Shown here one piece after another: positions 1-6,128 of a stretch of DNA of 7,840 bases. The number at the start of each line of letters is the position of its first letter. The first letter of the stretch is position 1. Position numbers and translations under genes: made by a program. Under the pieces are notes generated by a model. The model was not told the DNA's origin. It did not search any database and saw only the letters and a program-made list of their open reading frames with translations. Origin of the DNA: Spirochaetota bacterium (GTDB lineage Bacteria; Spirochaetota; JAGLSM01); contig JAGLSM010000083.1 of NCBI GenBank assembly GCA_023135745.1, positions 1 through 7,840 on the forward strand. Reading direction: 5' to 3'.

Positions 1-204
1 AAGTATAACGACATGAATCTGGATGAATTAAAAAAGACGCATGAGGATTTATTGGAAGAGGCAATGAACCTGCGCTTTCACGAGGTGATTGGGCAGCTTA
101 ATAATCCAATGAGAAAAAGAATAGTCAGAAGATCTCTTGCGAGAATTAATACCATTTTAAATGAATATAAACTTGGTATTAGAAAACAAAAGGAAAATAA
201 ATAA
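1..204 (+). CDS. rpmC: 50S ribosomal protein L29 (5' partial)
   Basis: L29 is a small two-helix protein of the large subunit that sits near the peptide exit tunnel beside L23. The reading frame is open from the first base of the window (KYND before the first Met at base 13). The conserved core is clear: NLRF, then GQL.NP, then VRR..ARINTILNE. Aligning this core with E. coli L29 from memory puts the true start about four codons upstream of the window, so the ATG at 13 is probably internal and the gene is cut by the window edge. The C-terminus NEYKLGIRK resembles spirochaete L29 as I recall it. The TAA stop lies one base before the rpsQ start, so the two are probably translationally coupled. 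Identity is secure; the start is not visible. Confidence 0.93.
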   Translation, partial: KYNDMNLDELKKTHEDLLEEAMNLRFHEVIGQLNNPMRKRIVRRSLARINTILNEYKLGIRKQKENK

Positions 205-205
205 G

Positions 206-472
206 ATGGCAGAACAGGTAAAAAAAGCTCATAAAAAAGCACAGTCCGGCGTAGTTGTCAGTGACAAAATGGATAAAACGATTGTTATTTCAATAACAAA
301 GCTGAAAAAACATCCATTATATGGAAAGATTATGAGAAAAACTAAAAGAATAAAGGCTCATGATGAGAAGAATGAGTGCAATATTGGGGACACTGTAAGA
401 GTTATTGAATGCCGTCCAATATCAAAAGAAAAATGCTGGTGTTTGGATGCCATAATTGAGAGAGCCAAATAG
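206..472 (+). CDS. rpsQ: 30S ribosomal protein S17
   Basis: S17 is a primary 16S rRNA-binding protein of the small-subunit body with an OB-type fold. The 88 residues match the usual length. Family motifs are VVSDKMDKTIVI (about 17-28), KHPLYGKI (35-42), HDEKNECNIGDTV (52-64) and ECRPISKEK (68-76). I chose the ATG at 206 because it has AGGA at 191-194 and gives a normal N-terminus; an in-frame ATG at 161 lies inside rpmC and would add 15 atypical residues. Only one base separates it from the rpmC stop. Four cysteines occur in the C-terminal third (58, 69, 77, 79). The first two match E. coli S17 from memory, while 77 and 79 replace Ser and Thr there. Certain as S17. Confidence 0.97.
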   Translation: MAEQVKKAHKKAQSGVVVSDKMDKTIVISITKLKKHPLYGKIMRKTKRIKAHDEKNECNIGDTVRVIECRPISKEKCWCLDAIIERAK

Positions 473-501
473 GTTATTTAATTTAATTAAGAGGAATCGA
501 T

Positions 502-870
502 ATGATACAGACAGAAACTTTTTTGGATATTGCGGATAACAGCGGAGCAAAAAAAGTACAATGTATAAAGGTTCTTGGTGGCTCAAAGAGAAGGTATGCC
601 AGGGTCGGAGATTTAATAAAAGCAGCAGTAAAAGATGCAGTACCAAACAGCAATATTAAGAAAGGTGAAGTTGTCTTAGCTGTTGTTGTTAGAACAAAAA
701 AAGGATATAGGCGGCCTGATGGTTCCTATATAGCTTTTGACCGTAATTCTGCAGTCATTGTAGATGTTCAAAAAAATCCACGGGGTACACGTATCTTTGG
801 TCCTGTTGCACGGGAATTAAGAGAAAAGGATTTTATGAAGATTGTATCTTTGGCTCCTGAGGTCCTATAA
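502..870 (+). CDS. rplN: 50S ribosomal protein L14
   Basis: L14 binds 23S rRNA at the subunit interface, where it contributes to a bridge to 16S rRNA helix 14 and lies near L19. The 122-residue length is exactly typical. Visible signatures are [16 protein letters not shown] at the N-terminus, [13 protein letters not shown], the [16 protein letters not shown] strand region, and the C-terminal [13 protein letters not shown] with [13 protein letters not shown]. The start ATG is preceded by GAGGAA at 491-496. The gap after rpsQ is 29 bases, AT-rich, and shows no promoter I would trust. Nothing is unusual and the identity is certain. Confidence 0.98.
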   Translation: MIQTETFLDIADNSGAKKVQCIKVLGGSKRRYARVGDLIKAAVKDAVPNSNIKKGEVVLAVVVRTKKGYRRPDGSYIAFDRNSAVIVDVQKNPRGTRIFGPVARELREKDFMKIVSLAPEVL

Positions 871-872
871 AC

Positions 873-885
873 GAGGTGATATGTG
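873..885 (+). promoter_or_regulatory. RBS and GTG start of rplX
   Basis: GAGGTGAT at 873-880 precedes GTG at 883-885. An ATG at 881 overlaps the GTG but is followed at once by TGA (884-886), so it cannot encode L24. GTG is therefore the only workable start at this site. GAGG lies 6 bases from the GTG. Confidence 0.8.
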
Positions 886-1236
886 AAAAATACAAAAAAA
901 CAAATACAAAGTTTACAAGGTAAAAATACAAAGCTCCGTAAGGATGATAATGTACTCCTGATGTCCGGTAAGGATAAGGGTAAGACTGGGCGTATCCTTT
1001 ATATTGACCGTAAAAAAGGAAGAGTTATAGTTGAAAAAGTCAACATGGTAAAAAAAATGCAGCGTCCTACCCAGGAGAATCCAAAAGGCGGAATTCTTGA
1101 GATAGAAGCGGCTATGCATATATCCAATTTAATGTTGGTTGATCCAAAGAATAATAAGCAGACCAGGCTTGGCTATGAATTTGACGGTGAAGGTAATAAA
1201 GTAAGAATTGCTAAAAAGAGTGGGAAACCGATTTAG
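883..1236 (+). CDS. rplX: 50S ribosomal protein L24
   Basis: L24 is an early-assembly protein of the large subunit that nucleates folding of the 23S rRNA 5' domain and sits near the tunnel exit. A KOW-type motif is clear at about residues 19-50 ([18 protein letters not shown], then [14 protein letters not shown]). It is followed by the typical [11 protein letters not shown] and the C-terminal [20 protein letters not shown]. At 117 residues it is slightly long because about 14-16 Lys/Gln-rich residues precede the KOW domain. I see no better internal start for the shorter form. Translation begins at GTG 883. The gap to rplE is 14 bases. Confident in identity, slightly less in the start. Confidence 0.96.
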   Translation: MKNTKKQIQSLQGKNTKLRKDDNVLLMSGKDKGKTGRILYIDRKKGRVIVEKVNMVKKMQRPTQENPKGGILEIEAAMHISNLMLVDPKNNKQTRLGYEFDGEGNKVRIAKKSGKPI

Positions 1237-1250
1237 GGAGCTGATGAAAG

Positions 1251-1811
1251 ATGATGCCGAGAATAAAAAAGAAATATCAAAAAGAAGTAATTCCAAACTT
1301 AAAAAAGGAATTAAAATATAAAACTGTAATGGCAGTGCCAAAACTTAGTAAAATTGTTCTTAATATGGGCGTTGGCACAGCAGTTATAAATAAAAATGAG
1401 ATAGAATCAGCTGTTAAGCAGCTAACAGCGATATCCGGTCAAAAAGCTGTAAAAACCTATGCTAAAAAAGATATTTCTAATTTTAAGATTAGAAAAGGTA
1501 ATGCAATCGGTGCAAAGGTTACTTTAAGAGGTGATAATATGTATCATTTCTATGACAGACTTATCAATATTTCTCTTCCAAACGTAAGAGACTTTAGAGG
1601 GGTATCTACAAAGAGTGTAGACGGTCGAGGAAATTATGCTATGGGAATAAAAGAGCAGATAATTTTTCCGGAAATAGATTATGACAAGGTTGAACGTATC
1701 AGAGGTCTTGATATTGTTATTAATACAACTGCAAAAACTGACAAAGAGGCGCTGGGATTATTAACTCACCTTGGAATGCCTTTTACAAAAAAACAAGGTG
1801 CGGAGGGATAA
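1251..1811 (+). CDS. rplE: 50S ribosomal protein L5
   Basis: L5 binds 5S rRNA in the central protuberance and contacts the 30S head and P-site tRNA. The 186 residues are slightly above the usual 179-180. Family signatures are [20 protein letters not shown] near the N-terminus, [62 protein letters not shown] and, at the end, [12 protein letters not shown] codons lie at 1251 and 1254. GGGAG at 1236-1240 is better spaced for 1251. In E. coli the S8 repressor binds mRNA at this gene's start, but I could not see a comparable hairpin here. The stop is three bases before rpsN. Confidence 0.97.
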   Translation: MMPRIKKKYQKEVIPNLKKELKYKTVMAVPKLSKIVLNMGVGTAVINKNEIESAVKQLTAISGQKAVKTYAKKDISNFKIRKGNAIGAKVTLRGDNMYHFYDRLINISLPNVRDFRGVSTKSVDGRGNYAMGIKEQIIFPEIDYDKVERIRGLDIVINTTAKTDKEALGLLTHLGMPFTKKQGAEG

Positions 1812-1814
1812 ATT

Positions 1815-2000
1815 ATGGCAAAAAAATCTATGGTTGAAAAACAAAAAAAACCACAGAAATATAAAACTCGTGCGTACAATAGGTGTAAGATATGCGGGAG
1901 ACCTAGGGGTTATATGCGGGATTTTCAAATGTGCAGGATTTGTTTTAGAAAATTAGCCAGTGAAGGAATGATACCCGGAGTAAAAAAATCAAGCTGGTAA
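1815..2000 (+). CDS. rpsN: 30S ribosomal protein S14, zinc-binding type
   Basis: S14 sits in the 30S head near S3, S10 and S19. This is the short 61-residue zinc form. It carries Cys24-x2-Cys27 and Cys40-x2-Cys43, the four-cysteine site, inside [23 protein letters not shown] written here in two parts: [14 protein letters not shown] and QMCRICFRK. The C-terminus IPGVKKSSW is typical. The start ATG has a strong GGAGGG at 1802-1807, lying in the last codons of rplE, so translation of the two is probably coupled. The short C+ form is common in spirochaetes, Gram-positives and others, unlike the longer form of about 100 residues in most proteobacteria. Certain. Confidence 0.97.
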   Translation: MAKKSMVEKQKKPQKYKTRAYNRCKICGRPRGYMRDFQMCRICFRKLASEGMIPGVKKSSW

Positions 2001-2003
2001 AAT

Positions 2004-2019
2004 AAGGAGAATTCAATTG
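2004..2019 (+). promoter_or_regulatory. RBS and TTG start of rpsH
   Basis: AAGGAGA at 2004-2010 is followed after six bases by TTG at 2017-2019. This frame gives SVSDPIGNMLTKIRNA, the standard S8 N-terminus. No ATG or GTG in the same frame lies close enough to compete. Confidence 0.85.
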
Positions 2020-2421
2020 AGTGTTTCAGATCCAATAGGGAATATGTTAACAAAAATTAGAAATGCTGCAATGGCTAAGCATGAAAAGGTAGATATACCA
2101 AGCTCAAGAATGAAGATTGAGATTGTTAAGATATTTAAAAATGAAGGTTTTGTAAAAAATTTCAAGCTGATTGATGATAAAAAACAAGGTTTAATAAGAA
2201 TATTTTTAAAGTACACTGTAGACCAGGCTAAGGTTTCGGCTATACAGGGTATAAAAAGGATTTCAAAACCGGGACTAAGAGATTATAAGTGTGCCCCTGA
2301 AGTTCCAAGGATACTAAACGGACTTGGTACAGTTGTTGTTACAACATCAAAAGGTGTTCTAACTGATAGAAAAGCTAGAGAAAATAACGTAGGCGGCGAA
2401 GTTGTCTGTTATATTTGGTAG
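2017..2421 (+). CDS. rpsH: 30S ribosomal protein S8
   Basis: S8 is a primary 16S rRNA-binding protein of the central domain. In E. coli it also represses the spc operon by binding its own mRNA. The 134 residues are near the usual 130. The N-terminus SDPIGNMLTKIRNA is diagnostic, followed by a helical region with VKIFKNEGFVKNF. The C-terminal signature is TSKGVLTDRKAR and NVGGEVVCYIW. Translation starts at TTG 2017 behind a near-perfect ribosome binding site, which is unusual for such a highly expressed protein. The gap to rplF is 8 bases. Identity is certain. Whether S8 acts as a repressor in this organism is inference from E. coli. Confidence 0.97.
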   Translation: MSVSDPIGNMLTKIRNAAMAKHEKVDIPSSRMKIEIVKIFKNEGFVKNFKLIDDKKQGLIRIFLKYTVDQAKVSAIQGIKRISKPGLRDYKCAPEVPRILNGLGTVVVTTSKGVLTDRKARENNVGGEVVCYIW

Positions 2422-2429
2422 AGGATAAT

Positions 2430-2996
2430 ATGGAAAAAAAGATAAAACGAACTAATTCAAGAATTGGAGATAATCCAATTGTGATTCCTTCCGGAGTAGA
2501 AGTTAAAAGTGAAAACGGGAAGGTCATAGTTAAGGGTGCAAAAGGCAGTCTTGAAGTAAAACGCCCTGAAGGAGTTGATCTTAATATTGAAGAAGGAAAA
2601 GTTATAGTAGTAAATCTTGAAAAGTCTAAAAAGGCAAAACCATTTCATGGTCTTTTAAGAGCTCTTGTAAATAATATGATTATTGGAGTTTCACAGGGAT
2701 TTGAAAAAGTTCTTTTAATAGAAGGTGTTGGTTATAAAGCAGCAGTTCAGGGTAAAATACTGGATGTAAATGTTGGTTATTCCAATCCTGTTAAGTATCA
2801 AATTCCCGAAGATGTATCAATTGAAGTTGTAAAAAACACTTATGTTAAGATATCCGGAATTGATAAGGTGAGAGTTGGTCAGACTGCAGCGGAAATTAGA
2901 AAAATAAGACCTCCGGAACCCTATAAAGGCAAGGGTATCCGTTATGAAAATGAATATATTAAGAGAAAAGTTGGAAAGTCCGGAGCGAAAGGGTAG
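2430..2996 (+). CDS. rplF: 50S ribosomal protein L6
   Basis: L6 is a two-domain protein near the base of the L7/L12 stalk and the sarcin-ricin loop, important for factor binding. The start of domain 1 is SRIGDNPIVIPSGVEV with KVIVKGAKGSL. The FHGLLRALVNNMI linker region follows. Domain 2 has the diagnostic C-terminus VRVGQTAAEIRKIRPPEPYKGKGIRY (given only as landmarks: VGQTAAEIR, RPPEPYKGKGIRY). I prefer ATG 2430 (188 residues), with GAGGAT at 2421-2426, over an in-frame TTG at 2415 that overlaps rpsH. About nine extra residues (MEKKIKRTN) precede the usual SRIG start, making it a little longer than the common 177-180. Confidence 0.96.
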   Translation: MEKKIKRTNSRIGDNPIVIPSGVEVKSENGKVIVKGAKGSLEVKRPEGVDLNIEEGKVIVVNLEKSKKAKPFHGLLRALVNNMIIGVSQGFEKVLLIEGVGYKAAVQGKILDVNVGYSNPVKYQIPEDVSIEVVKNTYVKISGIDKVRVGQTAAEIRKIRPPEPYKGKGIRYENEYIKRKVGKSGAKG

Positions 2997-3004
2997 ACAG
3001 GATC

Positions 3005-3370
3005 ATGCGTAAGAAAGTAAAACTTGAAAAAATCAAAAGACGCTTTAGAAGGAAGTTAAGCATAAGAGGGAAGATCAGCGGAACAGCCGCTGTTCCCAGA
3101 TTAAGTGTATTTAGAAGTAATAAGAATTTGGCAATTCAGGCAATAGATGATGCAAACTCCAAAACCTTATGCTCCATATCTACATACCAAAAGGAAATTA
3201 CTTCCAGGAAGTGCGATAAAGAGGCAGCAAAAGAACTTGGTGAAAAGCTTGGCGAAAAACTTTTGGAATTAAAAATAAAAAAAGCGGTTTTTGATCGAAA
3301 TGGCTATTTCTATCATGGAAAAATTGCGGCAATTGCTGACGGAATAAGATCAAAAAAGATCCAGTTATAA
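3005..3370 (+). CDS. rplR: 50S ribosomal protein L18
   Basis: L18 binds 5S rRNA together with L5 in the central protuberance. The 121 residues are typical. A basic N-terminus (KIKRRFRRKLSIRGKISGT) is followed by the family motif PRLSVFRSNKNLAIQAIDD, then STYQKE, and the C-terminal AVFDRNGYFYHGKIAAIADGIR. The ATG at 3005 follows the rplF stop by 8 bases. The closest Shine-Dalgarno-like sequence, AGGA at 2999-3002, is only two bases from the start, while AAAGGG around 2988-2993 overlaps the rplF stop region and is better spaced. This makes coupling to rplF plausible. Identity is certain. Confidence 0.96.
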   Translation: MRKKVKLEKIKRRFRRKLSIRGKISGTAAVPRLSVFRSNKNLAIQAIDDANSKTLCSISTYQKEITSRKCDKEAAKELGEKLGEKLLELKIKKAVFDRNGYFYHGKIAAIADGIRSKKIQL

Positions 3371-3385
3371 AAAGGGAGAAAATAA

Positions 3386-3988
3386 ATGCATCCTAAGTTG
3401 ATGGATAAAAACGAAATTGATAATCTTGAAGAAAAACTTATTAAATTAAACAGGGTTGCCAAAGTAGTAAAAGGCGGACGCCGTTTTTCATTTTGTGCTC
3501 TAATGGTTGTTGGAGATAAAAAGGGCAGGGTCGGCTTAGGATACGGGAAGGCCAAAGAGGTACCTGAGGCCATTCGAAAAGGCGTTGAAGATGCAAAAAA
3601 GAATTTGATAAAAATTGATCTTAAAAAAAATACTATTCCGCATATTGTAAATTCAAATTTTGGAGCGGCTAAAGTTCTTTTGAAACCTGCTGCTCCCGGT
3701 ACTGGTATTATTGCCGGAGGACCTGTTAGGGCGGTTGTTGAACACGCCGGTGTTAGAGATCTTCTTTCTAAATCAATGGGTTCATCAAATCAGATAAATA
3801 TTGCAAAGGCTACTTTTAAAGGACTTAAAAGTTTAATGAGTTTAAAATCTGTAGCTGAAAGAAGAGGGAAGAAAATCAATGATTTTTTTCTAAATACAAA
3901 TGATGCTGTCGATTCAAAACCAGAAAAAGAAGAGCCGCAGCAGGATAAACAGGAAAAAGAAAATTCAAGTCCTGAAGTTCTGACATAG
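3386..3988 (+). CDS. rpsE: 30S ribosomal protein S5 with C-terminal charged tail
   Basis: S5 lies on the solvent side of the 30S subunit near the mRNA entry and affects decoding fidelity. The N-terminal double-stranded RNA-binding domain spans about 15-80 ([40 protein letters not shown]). The C-terminal domain has [18 protein letters not shown] (100-117), AGVRDLLSK and [16 protein letters not shown]. The normal fold ends near residue 168 ([11 protein letters not shown]). A further 30 or so residues rich in Glu, Lys, Gln, Asp and Pro follow, giving 200 residues against about 166 in E. coli. The ATG at 3386 has GGGAG at 3374-3378. The tail looks disordered and its role is unknown. Identity is certain. 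Confidence 0.97.
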   Translation: MHPKLMDKNEIDNLEEKLIKLNRVAKVVKGGRRFSFCALMVVGDKKGRVGLGYGKAKEVPEAIRKGVEDAKKNLIKIDLKKNTIPHIVNSNFGAAKVLLKPAAPGTGIIAGGPVRAVVEHAGVRDLLSKSMGSSNQINIAKATFKGLKSLMSLKSVAERRGKKINDFFLNTNDAVDSKPEKEEPQQDKQEKENSSPEVLT

Positions 3989-3998
3989 GGGTGTAAAA

Positions 3999-4187
3999 AT
4001 GGCAAAAAAACAGAAAATTGAAGTAAAGCTTGTTAAAAGTGCAATTGGAAGCAATAAAAACCAAAGAGGGACTTTGCGGTCTTTAGGATTGAGAAAGCTT
4101 GGAAGAGTTCGTCTTCATGATAAAAATGATGTAATTATGGGAATGGTGGATAAAGTTTCACATTTGGTAGTTACTAAAGACGTGTAA
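3999..4187 (+). CDS. rpmD: 50S ribosomal protein L30
   Basis: L30 is a small large-subunit protein with a ferredoxin-like fold. At 62 residues it matches the bacterial form (about 59). The N-terminal strand is KIEVKLVKSAIG, the helix carries the diagnostic NQRGTLRSLGLRKLGRVRLH, and the C-terminal strand is GMVDKVSHLVVTKDV. The ATG at 3999 is preceded by AGGGGTG (3987-3993), which overlaps the rpsE stop codon. L30 is missing from some bacterial lineages, so its presence here is a modest taxonomic marker. The gap to rplO is 27 bases. Identity is secure from sequence and from its standard place between rpsE and rplO. Confidence 0.96.
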   Translation: MAKKQKIEVKLVKSAIGSNKNQRGTLRSLGLRKLGRVRLHDKNDVIMGMVDKVSHLVVTKDV

Positions 4188-4214
4188 ATCTGTAAAAAGG
4201 AACCAGGGAATAAA

Positions 4215-4706
4215 ATGAATGATTTTGAATTAAAACCTTCAAAAAGTGTAACAAAAAAAAGAAAGAGAATAGGCCGCGGCCCGGGTTCCGGACAGGGATG
4301 TACAGCCGGTAGAGGAAATAACGGTCAAAAGTCCAGAAGCGGAAGTAAAAAACGTCCCTGGTTTGAGGGTGGGCAGATGCCACTTCAAAGACGTGTGCCA
4401 AAGCGTGGATTTACAAATATTTTTCGCATTTTTTACCAGGTTGTAAATGTGAAGGATTTAAACAGATTTAAAGAGGGGGCAGTTGTTGATATTGAGTCTC
4501 TATACAAAATGCGTTTGGTCCGTAAGAAAAAAAGTCCGGTAAAGATTCTTGGTGACGGGGATTTATCAAAAAAACTTTCATTAAAAGTTAATCTGATAAC
4601 AAAATCGGCAGAAAAAAAAGTAAAAGCTGCAGGTGGTTCAATTGAGCTGGTAAGTTTGACGAAACAACCCGCAGGCAAAGAGGACAAAAAAGAAAAAAAG
4701 ATATAA
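4215..4706 (+). CDS. rplO: 50S ribosomal protein L15
   Basis: L15 is a late-assembly 23S rRNA-binding protein whose long glycine- and arginine-rich N-terminal arm runs into the rRNA core. The arm is clear: FELKPSKSVTKKRKRIGRG, then GSGQGCTAGRGNNGQKSRSG, then FEGGQMPLQRRVPKRGFTN. The globular part follows, with NVKDLNRFKEGAVVDIESL, VKILGDGDLSKKLSLKVN and SAEKKVKAAGGSIELV. It has 163 residues against about 144 in E. coli, partly from a lysine-rich end (GKEDKKEKKI). The ATG at 4215 has AGGGAA at 4205-4210. Two runs of eight A occur in frame (4253-4260 and 4612-4619). It is the last ribosomal gene before secY. Confidence 0.97.
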   Translation: MNDFELKPSKSVTKKRKRIGRGPGSGQGCTAGRGNNGQKSRSGSKKRPWFEGGQMPLQRRVPKRGFTNIFRIFYQVVNVKDLNRFKEGAVVDIESLYKMRLVRKKKSPVKILGDGDLSKKLSLKVNLITKSAEKKVKAAGGSIELVSLTKQPAGKEDKKEKKI

Positions 4707-4773
4707 AATTTAAAGATCTCATTTGTGTTTAACAAATCATATTATTTTGTTTAAATAAAAAGTTGGAACGAGT
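4707..4773 (+). other. 67-base AT-rich leader before secY
   Basis: This is the longest non-coding stretch in the window. It contains a small perfect inverted repeat, ATTTGT (4721-4726) and ACAAAT (4732-4737), with a five-base loop, and a direct repeat of TGTTTAA at 4726-4732 and 4748-4754. The stem has a single G-C pair and is not followed by a run of T, so it is a poor terminator. A TATTAT at 4740-4745 resembles a -10 box but no matching -35 box sits 16-18 bases upstream. I cannot assign a function. Confidence 0.4.
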
Positions 4774-6120
4774 ATGGCTAATATAATAACTAATATTTTC
4801 ACAATTCCTGAGCTGAGGAAGCGTATTCTATTTACTATAGGTATGCTTATTATTTTCAGACTTGGCGCGCATGTACCGGTTCCCGGAATAAATGCTGCTG
4901 AACTTGCTCAGATTACTAAGTCAAGTGCGGGCGGTTTACTTGGTTTGGTAAACATGTTTTCCGGTGGAGCTCTTTTAAAATTTTCCTTATTTGGATTAGG
5001 AATAATGCCCTATATCTCTGCATCAATTATAATGCAGCTGCTGCAGGTTGTTATTCCTCATTTCGAGAGACTTGCAAAAGAAGGAGAACAGGGCAGGAAA
5101 AAAATCCAGCAGTATACAAGGTTCGCAACAATTGGTATTGCTGCTTTGCAGGCATACGGGTATACATTTATTTTAAAAAACCTTGCGACAAAAGCTGCGG
5201 ATCCTGCAATGGTATATCCTGTTGACAGCTCACTTTTTATAGTGGGATTTGTTCTCTCAGTTACTGTTGGAACTGTCTTTTTAATGTGGGTTGGTGAACA
5301 GATAACTGAAAGAGGTATAGGAAACGGAATATCGATGTTAATTTTTGCTGGTATTATTGCAAGACTTCCTCAATCAATTATTCAGACAATTTCTCTTGTA
5401 AACTCAGGAGTTATCAATCCTGTCGCATTAATTATTTTACTGGCGATACTTATGCTTGTAGTCGGTTTTGTAGTAATTGAACAAACAGGTGCAAGAAAAA
5501 TTCCCGTTCAATACGCGAAAAGAGTTGTAGGTAGAAAGATATATGGGAGTCAAAGTACGCACATACCTTTTAAAATTAATCCTTCAGGGGTTATTCCGAT
5601 TATATTTGCTTCAACAGTCATTATGTTTCCTGCACAAATAGCAAAATTCTTTCAAAGTAGTGAGATAATGGCGTGGATAGCGAGGGCTCTTGATCCCCAG
5701 GTATCCTGGATTTATTATGTTTTTTATACTTTACTTGTAGTATTTTTTGCGTATTTTTATACAGCAATTACATTTAATCCAAATGAAATTGCTGATAATT
5801 TAAAAAAGCATGGCGGATTTATTCCTGGTATAAGACCGGGCCCAAATACGGCGACTTTTTTGGGTAAGGTATTAAACAGGATAACATTGCCTGGTTCTAT
5901 ATTTTTAGCGAGTATCGCGTTGTTCCCGAGTCTGGTTCTCCTGATACCGATTTTTAGAAGTATGCCTCCAAGTCTTGTATATCTTATGGGAGGAACTTCC
6001 TTGCTGATAATTGTCGCTGTGGATTTGGATGTTATGAAACAGATAGAGTCGCATTTATTGATGCGTCATTATGATGGGTTTATGAAAAAAGGAAAGCTTA
6101 GAAGCGGAAGGTCGAGATAG
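4774..6120 (+). CDS. secY: Protein translocase subunit SecY
   Basis: SecY forms the protein-conducting channel of the inner membrane with SecE and SecG, taking substrates from SecA or translating ribosomes. The 448 residues give ten predicted membrane segments: about 18-36, the plug and TM2 region 67-92, 115-135, 153-173, 184-199, 216-236, 270-290, 313-333, 371-392 and 400-418. Diagnostic motifs are FGLGIMPYISASIIMQLL (73-90), GEQITERGIGNGIS (174-187), the cytoplasmic loop RKIPVQYAKR (241-250) and the C5 loop KKHGGFIPGIRPG (344-356). Arg354 corresponds to the arginine essential for SecA function in E. coli (Arg357, from memory). The ribosome binding site is weak (TTGGAACGAG just before ATG 4774). 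The stop is 8 bases before adk. Confidence 0.98.
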   Translation: MANIITNIFTIPELRKRILFTIGMLIIFRLGAHVPVPGINAAELAQITKSSAGGLLGLVNMFSGGALLKFSLFGLGIMPYISASIIMQLLQVVIPHFERLAKEGEQGRKKIQQYTRFATIGIAALQAYGYTFILKNLATKAADPAMVYPVDSSLFIVGFVLSVTVGTVFLMWVGEQITERGIGNGISMLIFAGIIARLPQSIIQTISLVNSGVINPVALIILLAILMLVVGFVVIEQTGARKIPVQYAKRVVGRKIYGSQSTHIPFKINPSGVIPIIFASTVIMFPAQIAKFFQSSEIMAWIARALDPQVSWIYYVFYTLLVVFFAYFYTAITFNPNEIADNLKKHGGFIPGIRPGPNTATFLGKVLNRITLPGSIFLASIALFPSLVLLIPIFRSMPPSLVYLMGGTSLLIIVAVDLDVMKQIESHLLMRHYDGFMKKGKLRSGRSR

Positions 6121-6128
6121 GAAGTTAA

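Noticed and set aside
13..15. ATG at 13 as the true start of rpmC
   Set aside because: The frame stays open to base 1 and alignment to L29 from memory needs about eight more N-terminal residues, four of which are visible upstream.
161..205. Upstream in-frame ATG for rpsQ
   Set aside because: It lies inside rpmC, adds 15 residues not typical of S17, and the ATG at 206 has AGGA upstream and gives the normal N-terminus.
473..501. Promoter in the AT-rich gap between rpsQ and rplN
   Set aside because: The AT-rich bases (including TTAATTAA at 483-490) show no paired -35 and -10 boxes; the gap is simply a leader with GAGGAA.
1236..1275. S8 repressor-binding hairpin at the rplE start, as in E. coli
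   Set aside because: I could not find a stem with an internal loop of the required kind by eye; a covariance search would be needed.
1771..1956. A 61-codon plus-strand frame overlapping the end of rplE and rpsN
   Set aside because: It overlaps two certain genes in another frame; the residues are a frame-shifted reading of S14.
2415..2429. Upstream in-frame TTG for rplF
   Set aside because: It overlaps the end of rpsH, and the GAGGAT at 2421-2426 lies downstream of it and serves the ATG at 2430.
3313..3573. An 86-codon minus-strand frame opposite rplR and rpsE
   Set aside because: It covers two secure ribosomal protein genes, has no domain I recognise and no clear reason to be translated.
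4433..4735. A 100-codon open frame on the minus strand opposite rplO
   Set aside because: It is rich in Phe, Ser and Leu, the expected mirror of lysine-rich coding DNA, has no recognisable domain, and lies opposite a certain gene.
4721..4756. Promoter or intrinsic terminator between rplO and secY
   Set aside because: The stem has one G-C pair and no clean T run after it. TATTAT at 4740 lacks a -35 partner, and TTTAAC/TTAAAT with 17-base spacing match the consensus poorly.
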